This document shows positions 1 through 6,256 of a stretch of 7,627 nt of DNA, one piece after another. Position 1 is the first letter of the stretch. Each line of letters opens with the position of its first letter. Made by a program: the position numbers and the translations under genes. Source of the DNA: Nitrospiria bacterium (lineage in GTDB: Bacteria > Nitrospirota > Nitrospiria > JACQBZ01); NCBI GenBank assembly GCA_919901335.1, contig CAKKOZ010000032.1:7359-14985 (forward strand). The letters are read 5' to 3'. The notes under the pieces were generated by a model. That model did no database searches and had not been told where the DNA came from. It worked only from the letters and a program-made list of their open reading frames with translations.

Positions 1-472
1 CCGCACCAAGCGATCGGCCGAAATAAAGGATTCGGTCCGTGCCGAGGCCGGTCCGGGACAGAAGCCAGGCCAGCGCAGCCTCGGCATCGCGATACGTCCC
101 CTCTTCCGAAACCGATCCCTCGCTCCGTCCGTATTCACGATAGTCGAAAATAAGAACCGAGAGGCCCAGCTCATTATGGAAACGCCGAAGGTTGTCCACG
201 CGATGGCTGATGTTGCCGGCGTTCCCGTGGAACCAGATCATCACCTCCGGCGATCCCGGCACGGGAACGAACCAGCCGTTTAAGCGAACCCCATCGGCCG
301 TCTTAAAATAAACATCCTCATACGCAAGGCCTACCGACCCCGGCGTGGCCTCGATCCCGCGGCTGGGGTAATAAATAAACGTCTTGTCCACACGACATCC
401 CGTCAGTAAAAGGATTCCGCCGATCGAGACAACCACCGCGGCGACGGCCCGGCGCATTCTGAAGAGCGCCAT
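1..472 (-). CDS. Alpha/beta hydrolase lipoprotein, 3' end beyond window
   Basis: This gene is not closed inside the window; 157 codons are visible and the C-terminus lies beyond base 1. The translation begins MALFRMRRAV and continues into a hydrophobic stretch ending in a lipobox, LLTGC, with the lipidated cysteine at residue 26. It is therefore probably an envelope lipoprotein. The hydrolase fold shows as HGNAGN (82-87, oxyanion-hole loop), DYREYGRS (110-117) and the nucleophile elbow GRSLG (152-156, Ser154). This order matches the serine hydrolases related to BEM46/ABHD13. The acid and histidine of the triad would lie in the missing part. The substrate cannot be told. The gene follows the sugar dehydrogenase by 14 bases. 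A GTG at 490 is in frame and overlaps that gene's stop (GTGA), so a start six codons longer is possible; neither start has a good ribosome site. Confidence 0.85.
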   Translation of the reverse strand, partial: MALFRMRRAVAAVVVSIGGILLLTGCRVDKTFIYYPSRGIEATPGSVGLAYEDVYFKTADGVRLNGWFVPVPGSPEVMIWFHGNAGNISHRVDNLRRFHNELGLSVLIFDYREYGRSEGSVSEEGTYRDAEAALAWLLSRTGLGTDRILYFGRSLGA

Positions 473-486
473 GGACGTGAACCGGA

Positions 487-1641
487 TCACGGCCCGCCAT
501 GATAGATCAGCCGATAGATGCCGGTCGGCGTGGTGAAATAAAGCAGTCCGTCCGGGCCCGTCTGAAGATCCACGATTCCTTCCCGGTGCTGGAAGACGTC
601 ATCATCCACGCTGACAGCCTCGATCGAATCCTTTCCGGTGAGGGCTGCCGTTCGAATCCTTCCCTCGTTCCAGTCCGTAAAGAACAGCTTCCCGTGGTAG
701 ACGTCCGGATAGCGTGTGCCGGTGTAGAAGACAATCCCGGTCGGCGCGATCGTCCGGTGATATACCAGGATCGGTTCGACATAACCCGGTTTCCTCCGGA
801 CCCCGCTGATCCTGTCTTCATCCCATCCGTAATTCTTTCCCGGTTCGATGATGTTCAACTCATCGTTGGTCGCCGGCCCGTTCTCGGTCGCGAACAGCCG
901 GGATGTTTCGGGCGGCCCGGGCTCGAACGTAAAATCAAAACTGTTCCGGAGACCCAAAGCGTAAACGTACGATCGGGGCGCGGCCGGACGCTTGGGATCG
1001 TAGAAAGGATTGTCGGTCGGGGCCGTCCCGTCCGGATTCAACCGAAGGATTTTCCCGGCCAATGAATCCAGATCCTGCGCGTTTCGGGGCGTCGCCAGGT
1101 CGCCGATGGAAAGATACAGTTTCCCGTCCGGCCCGAAGGACAGCGAACCGCCGTTGTGGTTGCCTTTGCCGAACTCGGATTGGCTTCCGATCGGGAGTCG
1201 GTCCAGCAGTGCAACCGGCGATTCGCCTCGATTGCCTTTGACCGTAATCCGCATCAGACGGTGCCGGTAAGGATCGGTCTTGGAGTCCCGCCCCCGATGG
1301 GAGTAATAAACATAGAGATAGCCGTTGCGCTGAAAATCGGGATCCAGCGCCAGACCCAGCAGGCCCCGCTCGAAAAAACTTGAGATCGGCCCGAACACGT
1401 AGACCGCGTCGGGAAGGAGGCGGGGTTGCGTTGAGAGGGGATCCGCAATCACGCGGACTTTTCCGGAGAAGCGTTCCGTGTAAAAAAGGCGGCCGCCGGG
1501 GGCGAAGACGATCGCGACCGGAAAGTTGAGACCGGTCACGACCGGCTCCCCGGAGAAACCGGCCCGGCCGGTCGAAACCGCCGGGGCCGCGCCCAACAGA
1601 AGGATCAGCGTAATCGCTCCAACGCAACGAACAAACGGCAT
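487..1641 (-). CDS. Secreted PQQ-type glucose/sorbosone dehydrogenase-like protein
   Basis: The 384-residue product looks like a soluble aldose sugar dehydrogenase of the GSDH family (relatives: E. coli YliI/Asd, Acinetobacter soluble GDH), six-bladed beta-propellers that oxidise sugars with PQQ. An N-terminal Sec signal peptide is visible (MPFVRC, then a hydrophobic stretch to about residue 24), so it should act in the periplasm. Family landmarks occur in order: ERGLLGLALDPDF (91-103), HNGG (162-165, whose histidine corresponds to the catalytic base), LAGKILRLNPDG (194-205), GLRNSFDF (230-237), ENGP (253-256), NYGW (270-273) and a final TGPDGLLYF blade strand. There is no twin-arginine motif. 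The ATG has GGAAG six bases upstream. The gene lies 37 bases after the CDGSH gene. No PQQ-synthesis genes are visible, so PQQ use rests on family resemblance, and the substrate is unknown. Confidence 0.9.
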   Translation of the reverse strand: MPFVRCVGAITLILLLGAAPAVSTGRAGFSGEPVVTGLNFPVAIVFAPGGRLFYTERFSGKVRVIADPLSTQPRLLPDAVYVFGPISSFFERGLLGLALDPDFQRNGYLYVYYSHRGRDSKTDPYRHRLMRITVKGNRGESPVALLDRLPIGSQSEFGKGNHNGGSLSFGPDGKLYLSIGDLATPRNAQDLDSLAGKILRLNPDGTAPTDNPFYDPKRPAAPRSYVYALGLRNSFDFTFEPGPPETSRLFATENGPATNDELNIIEPGKNYGWDEDRISGVRRKPGYVEPILVYHRTIAPTGIVFYTGTRYPDVYHGKLFFTDWNEGRIRTAALTGKDSIEAVSVDDDVFQHREGIVDLQTGPDGLLYFTTPTGIYRLIYHGGP

Positions 1642-1678
1642 CCCTATCTTCCGCGTGGGGAAATAATTTTTATGAACG

Positions 1679-1921
1679 CTATGATTTCAACTTCGCATGG
1701 GTTCCGTCACAAAAGGGCTTCGTTCCGGAATGTTTGCAGCCGCACCAGGCCACTTTTTTCTTCTCCGTAATCACCACCTCGATGGGTGAGAATTCAGACC
1801 CTTTGTGGGAGCCGTCGCAAAAAGGCTGGTCCTGTGAACGTCCACACCGGCACCAGTAATAGGTTCCGGGTTCCATCTCTTCCACATACGGGCTGCGCTG
1901 CGCGATCTCGGGTTCGGCCAT
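1679..1921 (-). CDS. Tandem CDGSH iron-sulfur domain protein
   Basis: The product is an 80-residue protein made almost wholly of two CDGSH zinc-finger-type motifs, each binding a 2Fe-2S cluster with three cysteines and one histidine. The first uses Cys24, Cys26, Cys35 and His39 (WCRCGRS...PFCDGSH). The second uses Cys60, Cys62, Cys71 and His75 (WCGCKHS...PFCDGTH). All eight ligands are present. This arrangement resembles the small CISD3/MiNT-type proteins, which in bacteria are soluble and of poorly defined redox or cluster-transfer role. There is no signal peptide, so it should be cytoplasmic, unlike its exported neighbours. The start was chosen because AAGGAG stands six bases before this ATG. 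A longer in-frame reading to 2014 would overlap the upstream gene and adds residues without family resemblance. Confidence 0.92.
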   Translation of the reverse strand: MAEPEIAQRSPYVEEMEPGTYYWCRCGRSQDQPFCDGSHKGSEFSPIEVVITEKKKVAWCGCKHSGTKPFCDGTHAKLKS

Positions 1922-1927
1922 GATGAT

Positions 1928-1933
1928 CTCCTT
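1928..1933 (-). promoter_or_regulatory. Ribosome binding site of the CDGSH gene
   Basis: On the minus strand the bases read AAGGAG, six bases before the ATG at 1921. It is one of the best Shine-Dalgarno sequences in the window and decides the short 80-residue start over the longer open frame. Confidence 0.75.
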
Positions 1934-1952
1934 ACGATTGAGGTTTGCCTCC

Positions 1953-1982
1953 AGTGTAGCGGAACCGGCATTCTCCGCGCAA
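1953..1982 (-). promoter_or_regulatory. Possible sigma70-type promoter before the CDGSH gene
   Basis: The 70-base gap between the propeller gene and the CDGSH gene is the longest untranslated gap between genes in the window. On the minus strand it holds TTGCGC (1982-1977), an 18-base spacer and TACACT (1958-1953), a fair match to -35 and -10 boxes. Transcription would start about 25 bases before the ATG, leaving room for the AAGGAG site. The match is imperfect (3/6 and 4/6) and could be chance. Confidence 0.3.
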
Positions 1983-1991
1983 CCGTGATCT

Positions 1992-3035
1992 TCATGCCCC
2001 GCCTTTACTCCCAAACAGACGCTTCGTGAGAAGCACCCAGTCGCCTTGGGCCGAACCTTTGTACAGCCCGATCCCGGTTCCGGCGTAGATTTGATCTTTG
2101 CCGTCCATCACCATGGATTGGATGCTGAGATCTTCCAACGTTCCGTTGATGGACCTCCAGCGGGTGTCTTTGGGAGAACGGGTGAAGACCCCCCGGCCCG
2201 TGCCGAGATACAAGGCGCCGTCCTTTCCGATCACGATGGCCCGGATGGACTGGTTGACCAGCCCCTGGTTCAGATCGTTCCAGTTCTTTCCACCGTCCCG
2301 GCTGGTGTAGACCCCGCCGTCGAAGGTTCCGGCATAAATCGTTCCGTCCGCTCCCAGCGTCAAAACCCGGATGAAATTTTCACGAAGTCCCCGTTCGCCC
2401 TCAAATCCTCGTGTCAGCTGCTCCCAGCTTTTCTGTCCGGCCTTGCGTTTGTAGAGGCCCTTGCCTCCCGTCCCGGCATACAACGTCCCATGGTGATCCA
2501 TGATCAATGACCGCACCAGTACGTCGTCCAGACCGGTGTTGTAAGCAGTCCAGTGATCGCCGCGATCTTCGGACCGGAACACCCCCTGCCCGGTGGCGGC
2601 GTAGAGCCGGCCCTGTGAATCAAAAAGCAGGGCCGAAACCTGCGTGTTGATAAGGCCGCTGTTCACCTTTTCCCAATGGCGGCCCCCGTCCAGGCTTCTG
2701 AAAACGCCGAACCGCGCCGTTCCGGCAAAGATCATCCCCTTCGAACCCTCCGGTCTTTTGCCGCCGGACGGTTGAACCAGCAAGGTCATGATATACGGAT
2801 CGCCCAATCCTTCCGAAACTGCCTCCCAATGGAGGCCGCCATCGCGGCTTTTGTAAATCCCGTCCCCGAAGGTTCCCATGAACAGTGTTCCGGCCGGGTC
2901 CAGCGCCAGGGCCTGCACGCTGTGCCGCGGATCCGGCATCTCCATCTGACCCTCCGCGTTCGGAAGAGCCGGACCGCCGGCCCAGAGGATCAGTCCAAAG
3001 AGCATCAACCATCGATATCCCAATCGCCGCTTCAT
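1992..3035 (-). CDS. Secreted Ycf48-like/BNR beta-propeller protein
   Basis: The product (347 residues) has an N-terminal signal peptide (MKRRLGYRWL, then a hydrophobic stretch) followed by about seven repeats of roughly 40-50 residues. The repeats follow a pattern like LYAGTxxGVYxSxDGGxxWxxxNxGL. Four contain clear Asp-boxes, SxDxGxxW, starting at residues 63, 114, 155 and 245; the others are degenerate. This is the sortilin/Ycf48-like propeller architecture, the family of the photosystem II assembly factor and many uncharacterised exported proteins. No photosynthesis gene is near, so a photosystem role is not suggested; binding or scaffolding outside the cytoplasm is the safe reading. The ATG at 3035 was chosen because AAGGGAG lies five bases upstream and it gives a canonical signal peptide. 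An ATG at 3056, overlapping the tatC stop as TAATG, would add seven residues. Confidence 0.85.
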   Translation of the reverse strand: MKRRLGYRWLMLFGLILWAGGPALPNAEGQMEMPDPRHSVQALALDPAGTLFMGTFGDGIYKSRDGGLHWEAVSEGLGDPYIMTLLVQPSGGKRPEGSKGMIFAGTARFGVFRSLDGGRHWEKVNSGLINTQVSALLFDSQGRLYAATGQGVFRSEDRGDHWTAYNTGLDDVLVRSLIMDHHGTLYAGTGGKGLYKRKAGQKSWEQLTRGFEGERGLRENFIRVLTLGADGTIYAGTFDGGVYTSRDGGKNWNDLNQGLVNQSIRAIVIGKDGALYLGTGRGVFTRSPKDTRWRSINGTLEDLSIQSMVMDGKDQIYAGTGIGLYKGSAQGDWVLLTKRLFGSKGGA

Positions 3036-3055
3036 CCACTCTCCCTTCGGCCGCA

Positions 3056-3835
3056 TTACGCTCCGCTCCCGGCGCTATCGGGCTCTTGCGCCGCGCCGGA
3101 GGCCGACGGCTTCCGTCCAAAAAACCGGGCGCCCCAGATCCCCAGTTCGTAGAACAGCAGCAGCGGGCCCATCATCAGCATCATATTAAACACATCCGCC
3201 GTGGGCGTGAGGACCGCGGCCAGAATCGCGTTCACCAGAACGGCATACCGCCGGTGGCGCGCGAGAAACTGCGGCGTCACCAGGCCCAGCTTCGCCAGGA
3301 CCGTGATCACCAGCGGCAGTTCAAAAACCACTCCGAAAGCCAGCAGAAATTTGAGCAGGAAATCCATGTAAAGCCCGATCGAGAAGACCGGCTTCAATCC
3401 CTGCTGCGTCCCAAACCCCACCAGAAATTTCAACGCAAACGGCGCAACGACGAAATAACAAAAAACCAGACCCAAAACAAAAAAGAGAGACCCGATTAGC
3501 ACGAAGGGCAACGCCAGCCGCCGTTCATTCGGCAGAAGGCCGGGTGTGACGAACCGCCAGATCTGATAGAAGATCACCGGCAGCGATAAAAACAGCCCCG
3601 CAAAAAACGAGACCTTCATCGCCACCCAAAAGGCTTCGGTGGGGGAGAAAAAATAGAGATCGGCGGCCAGCGGCCGTTTGAGCCATCCGATCAGAATGTC
3701 CGAAACGGTATAGGCGAGCACCATCCCGCCCAGGAGGGTCCAGATCACCTTGATCAGGCGGCTCCGCAGTTCTTCAAGATGCCCGGTGATCGGCATGCGG
3801 GACGCTTCGGCGGAAGGGAGGCGAAAGGCCGTCAC
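3056..3835 (-). CDS. tatC: Sec-independent protein translocase TatC
   Basis: TatC is the multi-spanning inner-membrane receptor of the twin-arginine translocase, which exports folded proteins carrying RR signal peptides. The 259-residue product has about six hydrophobic segments and the family landmarks: HLEELRSR (19-26) before the first helix, SPTE (64-67), QIWRFVTPGLLPNERR (91-106), FELP with Glu172, and LTPTAD (209-214). Glu104 and the preceding residues correspond to the signal-peptide-binding cytoplasmic loop. Length is normal. The start is GTG and overlaps the stop of the TatA/TatB gene by four bases (GTGA), so the two are translationally coupled. The C-terminal 20 residues are a polar Ala/Ser/Gly tail. 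An internal ATG at 3796 is possible but lacks a ribosome site. Confidence 0.97.
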   Translation of the reverse strand: MTAFRLPSAEASRMPITGHLEELRSRLIKVIWTLLGGMVLAYTVSDILIGWLKRPLAADLYFFSPTEAFWVAMKVSFFAGLFLSLPVIFYQIWRFVTPGLLPNERRLALPFVLIGSLFFVLGLVFCYFVVAPFALKFLVGFGTQQGLKPVFSIGLYMDFLLKFLLAFGVVFELPLVITVLAKLGLVTPQFLARHRRYAVLVNAILAAVLTPTADVFNMMLMMGPLLLFYELGIWGARFFGRKPSASGAAQEPDSAGSGA

Positions 3836-4125
3836 GACGTCTTTCCCTCGGCCGGCGGATCGGGCGTTCCAGCCTCCGGACCGGTTTTCTGAGGCGGCGG
3901 AGTTCCCCGGCTCACAAGCGATTTTTCATGGGACTTCGGCTCGATCGTTTCATCCATCTTCCGGACCTCGTCATCCATCTCGTCCTTTAAATCCTGCGTG
4001 GCGCGTTTCAGCCCGGCCACGCCCCGCCCGATGGCGCGCGCAAGCTCCGGCAGCCGCTGCGGTCCCAGAACCAGCAGCGCCAGCACCGCGATCACGACCA
4101 ATTCCGGAAATCCTATCCCAAACAT
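3832..4125 (-). CDS. Twin-arginine translocase TatA/TatB-family subunit
   Basis: The 97-residue product starts MFGIGFPELVVIAVLALLVL, one transmembrane helix, followed by the hinge LGPQRLPELARAIG and an amphipathic helix (about 22-45), then a charged, proline-rich tail. This is the TatA/TatB fold; it would form the translocation pore or the receptor complex with TatC, encoded next. The Glu at position 8 and the LGPQRLPE hinge are TatB-like, while IGRGVAGLKRATQD looks more like the TatA amphipathic helix. Only one such gene is seen here, so it may do both jobs, or a second copy may lie elsewhere; for that reason no symbol is given. AAAGAGG stands seven bases before the ATG. The gene follows rimI by 25 bases. 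Confidence 0.92.
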   Translation of the reverse strand: MFGIGFPELVVIAVLALLVLGPQRLPELARAIGRGVAGLKRATQDLKDEMDDEVRKMDETIEPKSHEKSLVSRGTPPPQKTGPEAGTPDPPAEGKTS

Positions 4126-4150
4126 AAATAAACCTCTTTCTCCCGGATGC

Positions 4151-4630
4151 TCACCATTCCGACAGGTTCATAAGGACGGCATCTTCCCTCGGTTCGCGGT
4201 AATAATCACGCCGCACCGCCGCGACCTTGAAACCCAGCTTCTCATACAGCCGTTTCGCCGCCTCGTTGGATGCCCGGACCTCCAGGGTGGCCAGGCGGGC
4301 CCCGTTCTCCCTGGCCCACGACAAGGTCCAACGCGCCAGTTCCTCCCCGATTCCCATTCGCCGCCATTCCGGGTGGACCGACAGGTTTATGAGATGCAAT
4401 TCATCAAATACCATCCAGAAACAGACATAGCCCAGCAATGCGTTTTGTTCGGAATCCCGCGCCACGGAAAGACGGGCAAAGCGGTTGCCGTGCAGTTCCG
4501 CCTCGAACATCGGCCGCTTCCATGGTATAGCATAAGACGCCGCCTCGATCGGCATCACCTCATCCAAATCCGCCGGCGTCATCGGCTGGATCGTGACGTT
4601 TCGCCCCCGGCTCACTCCCTCCCGCTTCAT
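4151..4630 (-). CDS. rimI: GNAT N-terminal acetyltransferase RimI
   Basis: The 159-residue product is a GNAT-fold enzyme that uses acetyl-CoA to acetylate protein N-termini; the E. coli homologue acts on ribosomal protein S18. The N-terminal block VTIQPMTPADLDEVMPIE with the Pro-Trp pair (36-37) is typical of RimI. The acetyl-CoA pyrophosphate loop is RRMGIGEEL (90-98). Glu117 in LEVRASN and Tyr129 in RLYEKLGF occupy the expected catalytic positions, and the RRDYY segment (140-144) also fits. It follows tsaB, a very common pairing, and starts with an ATGA overlap with the tsaB stop. No good ribosome site precedes the ATG, so coupling to tsaB translation is likely. Other GNAT substrates are possible, but gene context supports RimI. 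Confidence 0.93.
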   Translation of the reverse strand: MKREGVSRGRNVTIQPMTPADLDEVMPIEAASYAIPWKRPMFEAELHGNRFARLSVARDSEQNALLGYVCFWMVFDELHLINLSVHPEWRRMGIGEELARWTLSWARENGARLATLEVRASNEAAKRLYEKLGFKVAAVRRDYYREPREDAVLMNLSEW

Positions 4631-5460
4631 CGCCGTTTCGGCTTGTAGGGGCTCGCGTCGCCCCCTCCACCGGCCAAGCCGGATGGAGCCTCCCCCTCTC
4701 GCTCGCCGTGCTCGCTGGGTTGATTCCTATTCCGTTTCAGGTTCAATTTCTTGTGCGTGACCCCTTTCTCCCAGTTCACTTCGGCATCCGGCCGACGGAT
4801 ATAAACCGGCACCAGGCTCCGCGCATCCGCCGCCTCGCCCCGTTGGAGTTTCCGCAGGCCGAGCCAGGCCACCATCGAGGGAAGGGGCAGGGATAACGGC
4901 GCCGGTACAAAAACAGCCCGGCGGCCCAATGGCTTCTCCAAAATCTCCCGGTATTGGGACGCCCCATCCCCCAGGAAAACGGTCGGCGGGCTTGCCGGTG
5001 CGCAGAGGCGCTCACACAAGACCTCCGGCGAAATAATTTGATCCTCCATCACCCGTTTGAGCATCCCATCCCCCTCGCTTGAGAACAGCCCCGCATACAC
5101 TTCCCGCTTTTTGGCATCCATCATCGGACAGATCGTGTAACGGCCGGCCGGAACCGTCCAGGCCATCGCCTCCAGCGTCGGAACCGCCGCGACCGGGATC
5201 GGTTTCCCGGTCACCAGCCCTTTCACCGTGCTGACCGCCACGCGCAGCCCCGTGAAGGAGCCCGGCCCGATTGAAACGGCCAGCGCGTCCAGATCATCCA
5301 GGGTCCAGCCGCCGTCTTTGAGAACATGATCCACCATGACCATCAGCCGCTCGGCATGGGCCATCGTCATATCCATTCGGTATTCGGCCAGCAGCTTCTC
5401 GTCCTCGACCAGGGCCACGCCCCCAAGGCTGGTGGCCGTCTCGATCGCCAGAATCCTCAT
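4627..5460 (-). CDS. tsaB: tRNA t6A37 synthesis protein TsaB, with extended C-terminus
   Basis: TsaB is the non-catalytic ASKHA-fold partner of TsaD in making N6-threonylcarbamoyladenosine at position 37 of ANN-decoding tRNAs. Landmarks are MRILAIETAT (1-10), the helix with AHAERLMVMV, SIGPGSFTGLRV (63-74), DAKKREVYAGLF (115-126) and PVYIRRPDAEVNW (218-230). The family usually ends near this last motif, about 220-235 residues. This product runs to 277 with a basic, Gly-rich, low-complexity tail. Much of the tail (about residues 241-273) is encoded by a palindromic repeat lying between two 7-base direct repeats. The frame stays open and the stop still overlaps the rimI start. A GAGGG site, partly inside the previous gene's stop, lies seven bases before the ATG. 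The enzyme core looks intact. Confidence 0.95.
   Translation of the reverse strand: MRILAIETATSLGGVALVEDEKLLAEYRMDMTMAHAERLMVMVDHVLKDGGWTLDDLDALAVSIGPGSFTGLRVAVSTVKGLVTGKPIPVAAVPTLEAMAWTVPAGRYTICPMMDAKKREVYAGLFSSEGDGMLKRVMEDQIISPEVLCERLCAPASPPTVFLGDGASQYREILEKPLGRRAVFVPAPLSLPLPSMVAWLGLRKLQRGEAADARSLVPVYIRRPDAEVNWEKGVTHKKLNLKRNRNQPSEHGEREGEAPSGLAGGGGDASPYKPKRR
4633..4738. repeat. Palindromic repeat-like insertion in tsaB, flanked by CCGTTTC
   Basis: Two exact copies of CCGTTTC (4633-4639 and 4732-4738) flank about 92 bases unlike the rest of tsaB. The segment has a hairpin (4665-4688), a second small inverted repeat GGGGC/GCCCC (4648-4664), and short GCTCGC repeats around 4701-4714. The two flanks are 99 bases apart, exactly 33 codons, and the same in-frame Lys-Arg codons occur at both. 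Removing one unit would leave tsaB ending ...KLNLKRR with the same ATGA junction to rimI. This looks like a small non-autonomous palindromic element with a target duplication. The start of the element, TGTAGGGGC followed by a GCCCC arm, resembles REP-type repeats seen in many genomes. No second copy is present in this window. Confidence 0.55.
4665..4688. repeat. Hairpin inside the tsaB repeat
   Basis: Bases 4665-4674 pair with 4678-4688 around a three-base CAA loop, giving ten base pairs with one bulged A at 4683. There is no T-run on either side, so it does not look like an intrinsic terminator. It lies inside the tsaB reading frame and about 35 bases before the rimI start on the mRNA. Confidence 0.6.
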
Positions 5461-5470
5461 CGAATAACCC

Positions 5471-6256
5471 TCACGGAATTTTAAATTCCTCCGGAGAAAT
5501 CACCGCATTCGGGTGGACTTCACGAAATTCCAGTGTCACGCGGGACTCTTCATGAAACTCATCCTGCCGCCGTGTGATCGTGATCCGGCCGGGCCAGTCG
5601 ATTCCGGACAGGCTTCGGTAATCATAAAATTCCACGACGGTTTCCGCTTCGTCTTTCCCCTTGAATAATTCTTCGCGTTTCAACGTCAGATGGCTGCGTT
5701 CAAACCAGAGCCGCTTCGTCAGACGACCCTCCGCGCCCGAAATGCGGACCAGATGGATCAGATAGGTTGCCCCGGTTCGCTCGATCACCGGGATCTCGCC
5801 GTGCTCGACAAACGGGCCGACCAGGGCCGAGAGGGCAAGCCTCAACTCGGCCGTATGAAGCAGCAGCGATGGATCATCCGGTTTGTCCGGACCGCTCTCC
5901 AGCACACGCCCTTCTCTCGGGATCGTCAACCGGGCCTGGTCGCCGACCGAGATCAAGTCAAACAACGTTCGGCCTAACGGATCAAACCCTTTCAGCCGAA
6001 GCGACGGAGGGCCGCCGTCTACGGAACGGGAAAAGGACAAACTTGCCGTCACGGCGGGCTGTCTTTCCGAACGGATCGTCACAAGCGCCTTCAGCGTTTG
6101 GATGGACCTCGTCCGTTGGTCCAGCCGGCCTATGAGCTCATGGACCGTCGCCGTGAGCCGTAGCGGCTCGGGTATAACCGAGTAACGCGGGCTGCATCCG
6201 CCGATCAGTACAACGATCAGACATAAGGCCAACCGCGGCAACCTGCTACTTACCAA
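5471..6256 (-). CDS. LolB-like/DUF4292-type outer-membrane lipoprotein
   Basis: From the chosen start the product has 261 residues. A short basic n-region and hydrophobic core (RLPRLALCLIVVLIGGC) end in a lipobox with the lipidated cysteine at residue 21. The mature part reads like the half-open beta-barrel lipoproteins of the LolA/LolB/DUF4292 group: a helix (LIGRLDQRTRSIQTLKALVTI), then KGFDPLGRTLFDL (89-101), a strand-rich middle, and a C-terminal YDYRSLSGIDWPGRITI segment. Such proteins bind lipids or lipoproteins in the periplasm; the exact role here is not known. The start is TTG at 6256, with GGAGG six bases upstream inside radA, giving an 11-base overlap with radA. A longer TTG-started frame to 6289 has no such site. 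tsaB follows after ten bases. Confidence 0.8.
   Translation of the reverse strand: MVSSRLPRLALCLIVVLIGGCSPRYSVIPEPLRLTATVHELIGRLDQRTRSIQTLKALVTIRSERQPAVTASLSFSRSVDGGPPSLRLKGFDPLGRTLFDLISVGDQARLTIPREGRVLESGPDKPDDPSLLLHTAELRLALSALVGPFVEHGEIPVIERTGATYLIHLVRISGAEGRLTKRLWFERSHLTLKREELFKGKDEAETVVEFYDYRSLSGIDWPGRITITRRQDEFHEESRVTLEFREVHPNAVISPEEFKIP

Noticed and set aside
318..500. Short minus-strand frame starting at 500 before the hydrolase
   Set aside because: It is out of frame with the hydrolase, which has a lipobox, oxyanion loop and GxSxG; the short frame resembles nothing.
499..1065. Plus-strand open frame of 188 codons opposite the sugar dehydrogenase
   Set aside because: Its translation has no recognisable motif, and it lies wholly antisense to a well-supported gene; such shadow frames are common in G+C-rich coding DNA.
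1558..1572. GC-rich palindrome ACCGGC/GCCGGT near the dehydrogenase 5' end
   Set aside because: A six-base stem in G+C-rich coding DNA within the signal-peptide codons; no T-run and no second copy, so chance is sufficient.
935..1627. Minus-strand 230-codon open frame overlapping the dehydrogenase in another frame
   Set aside because: Arg/Pro/Gly-rich translation without family resemblance, while the overlapping frame carries the HNGG and ENGP motifs of a known family.
3012..3056. RR pair in the propeller's signal peptide as a Tat signal
   Set aside because: The residues after the two arginines (LGYR) do not match the x-F-L-K part of the Tat consensus, so a Sec signal is the simpler reading despite tatC next door.
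2676..3499. Plus-strand open frames (158 and 204 codons) opposite the propeller and tatC
   Set aside because: They are antisense shadows with low-complexity Arg/Pro/Gln-rich products; the minus strand encodes clear TatC and propeller repeats.
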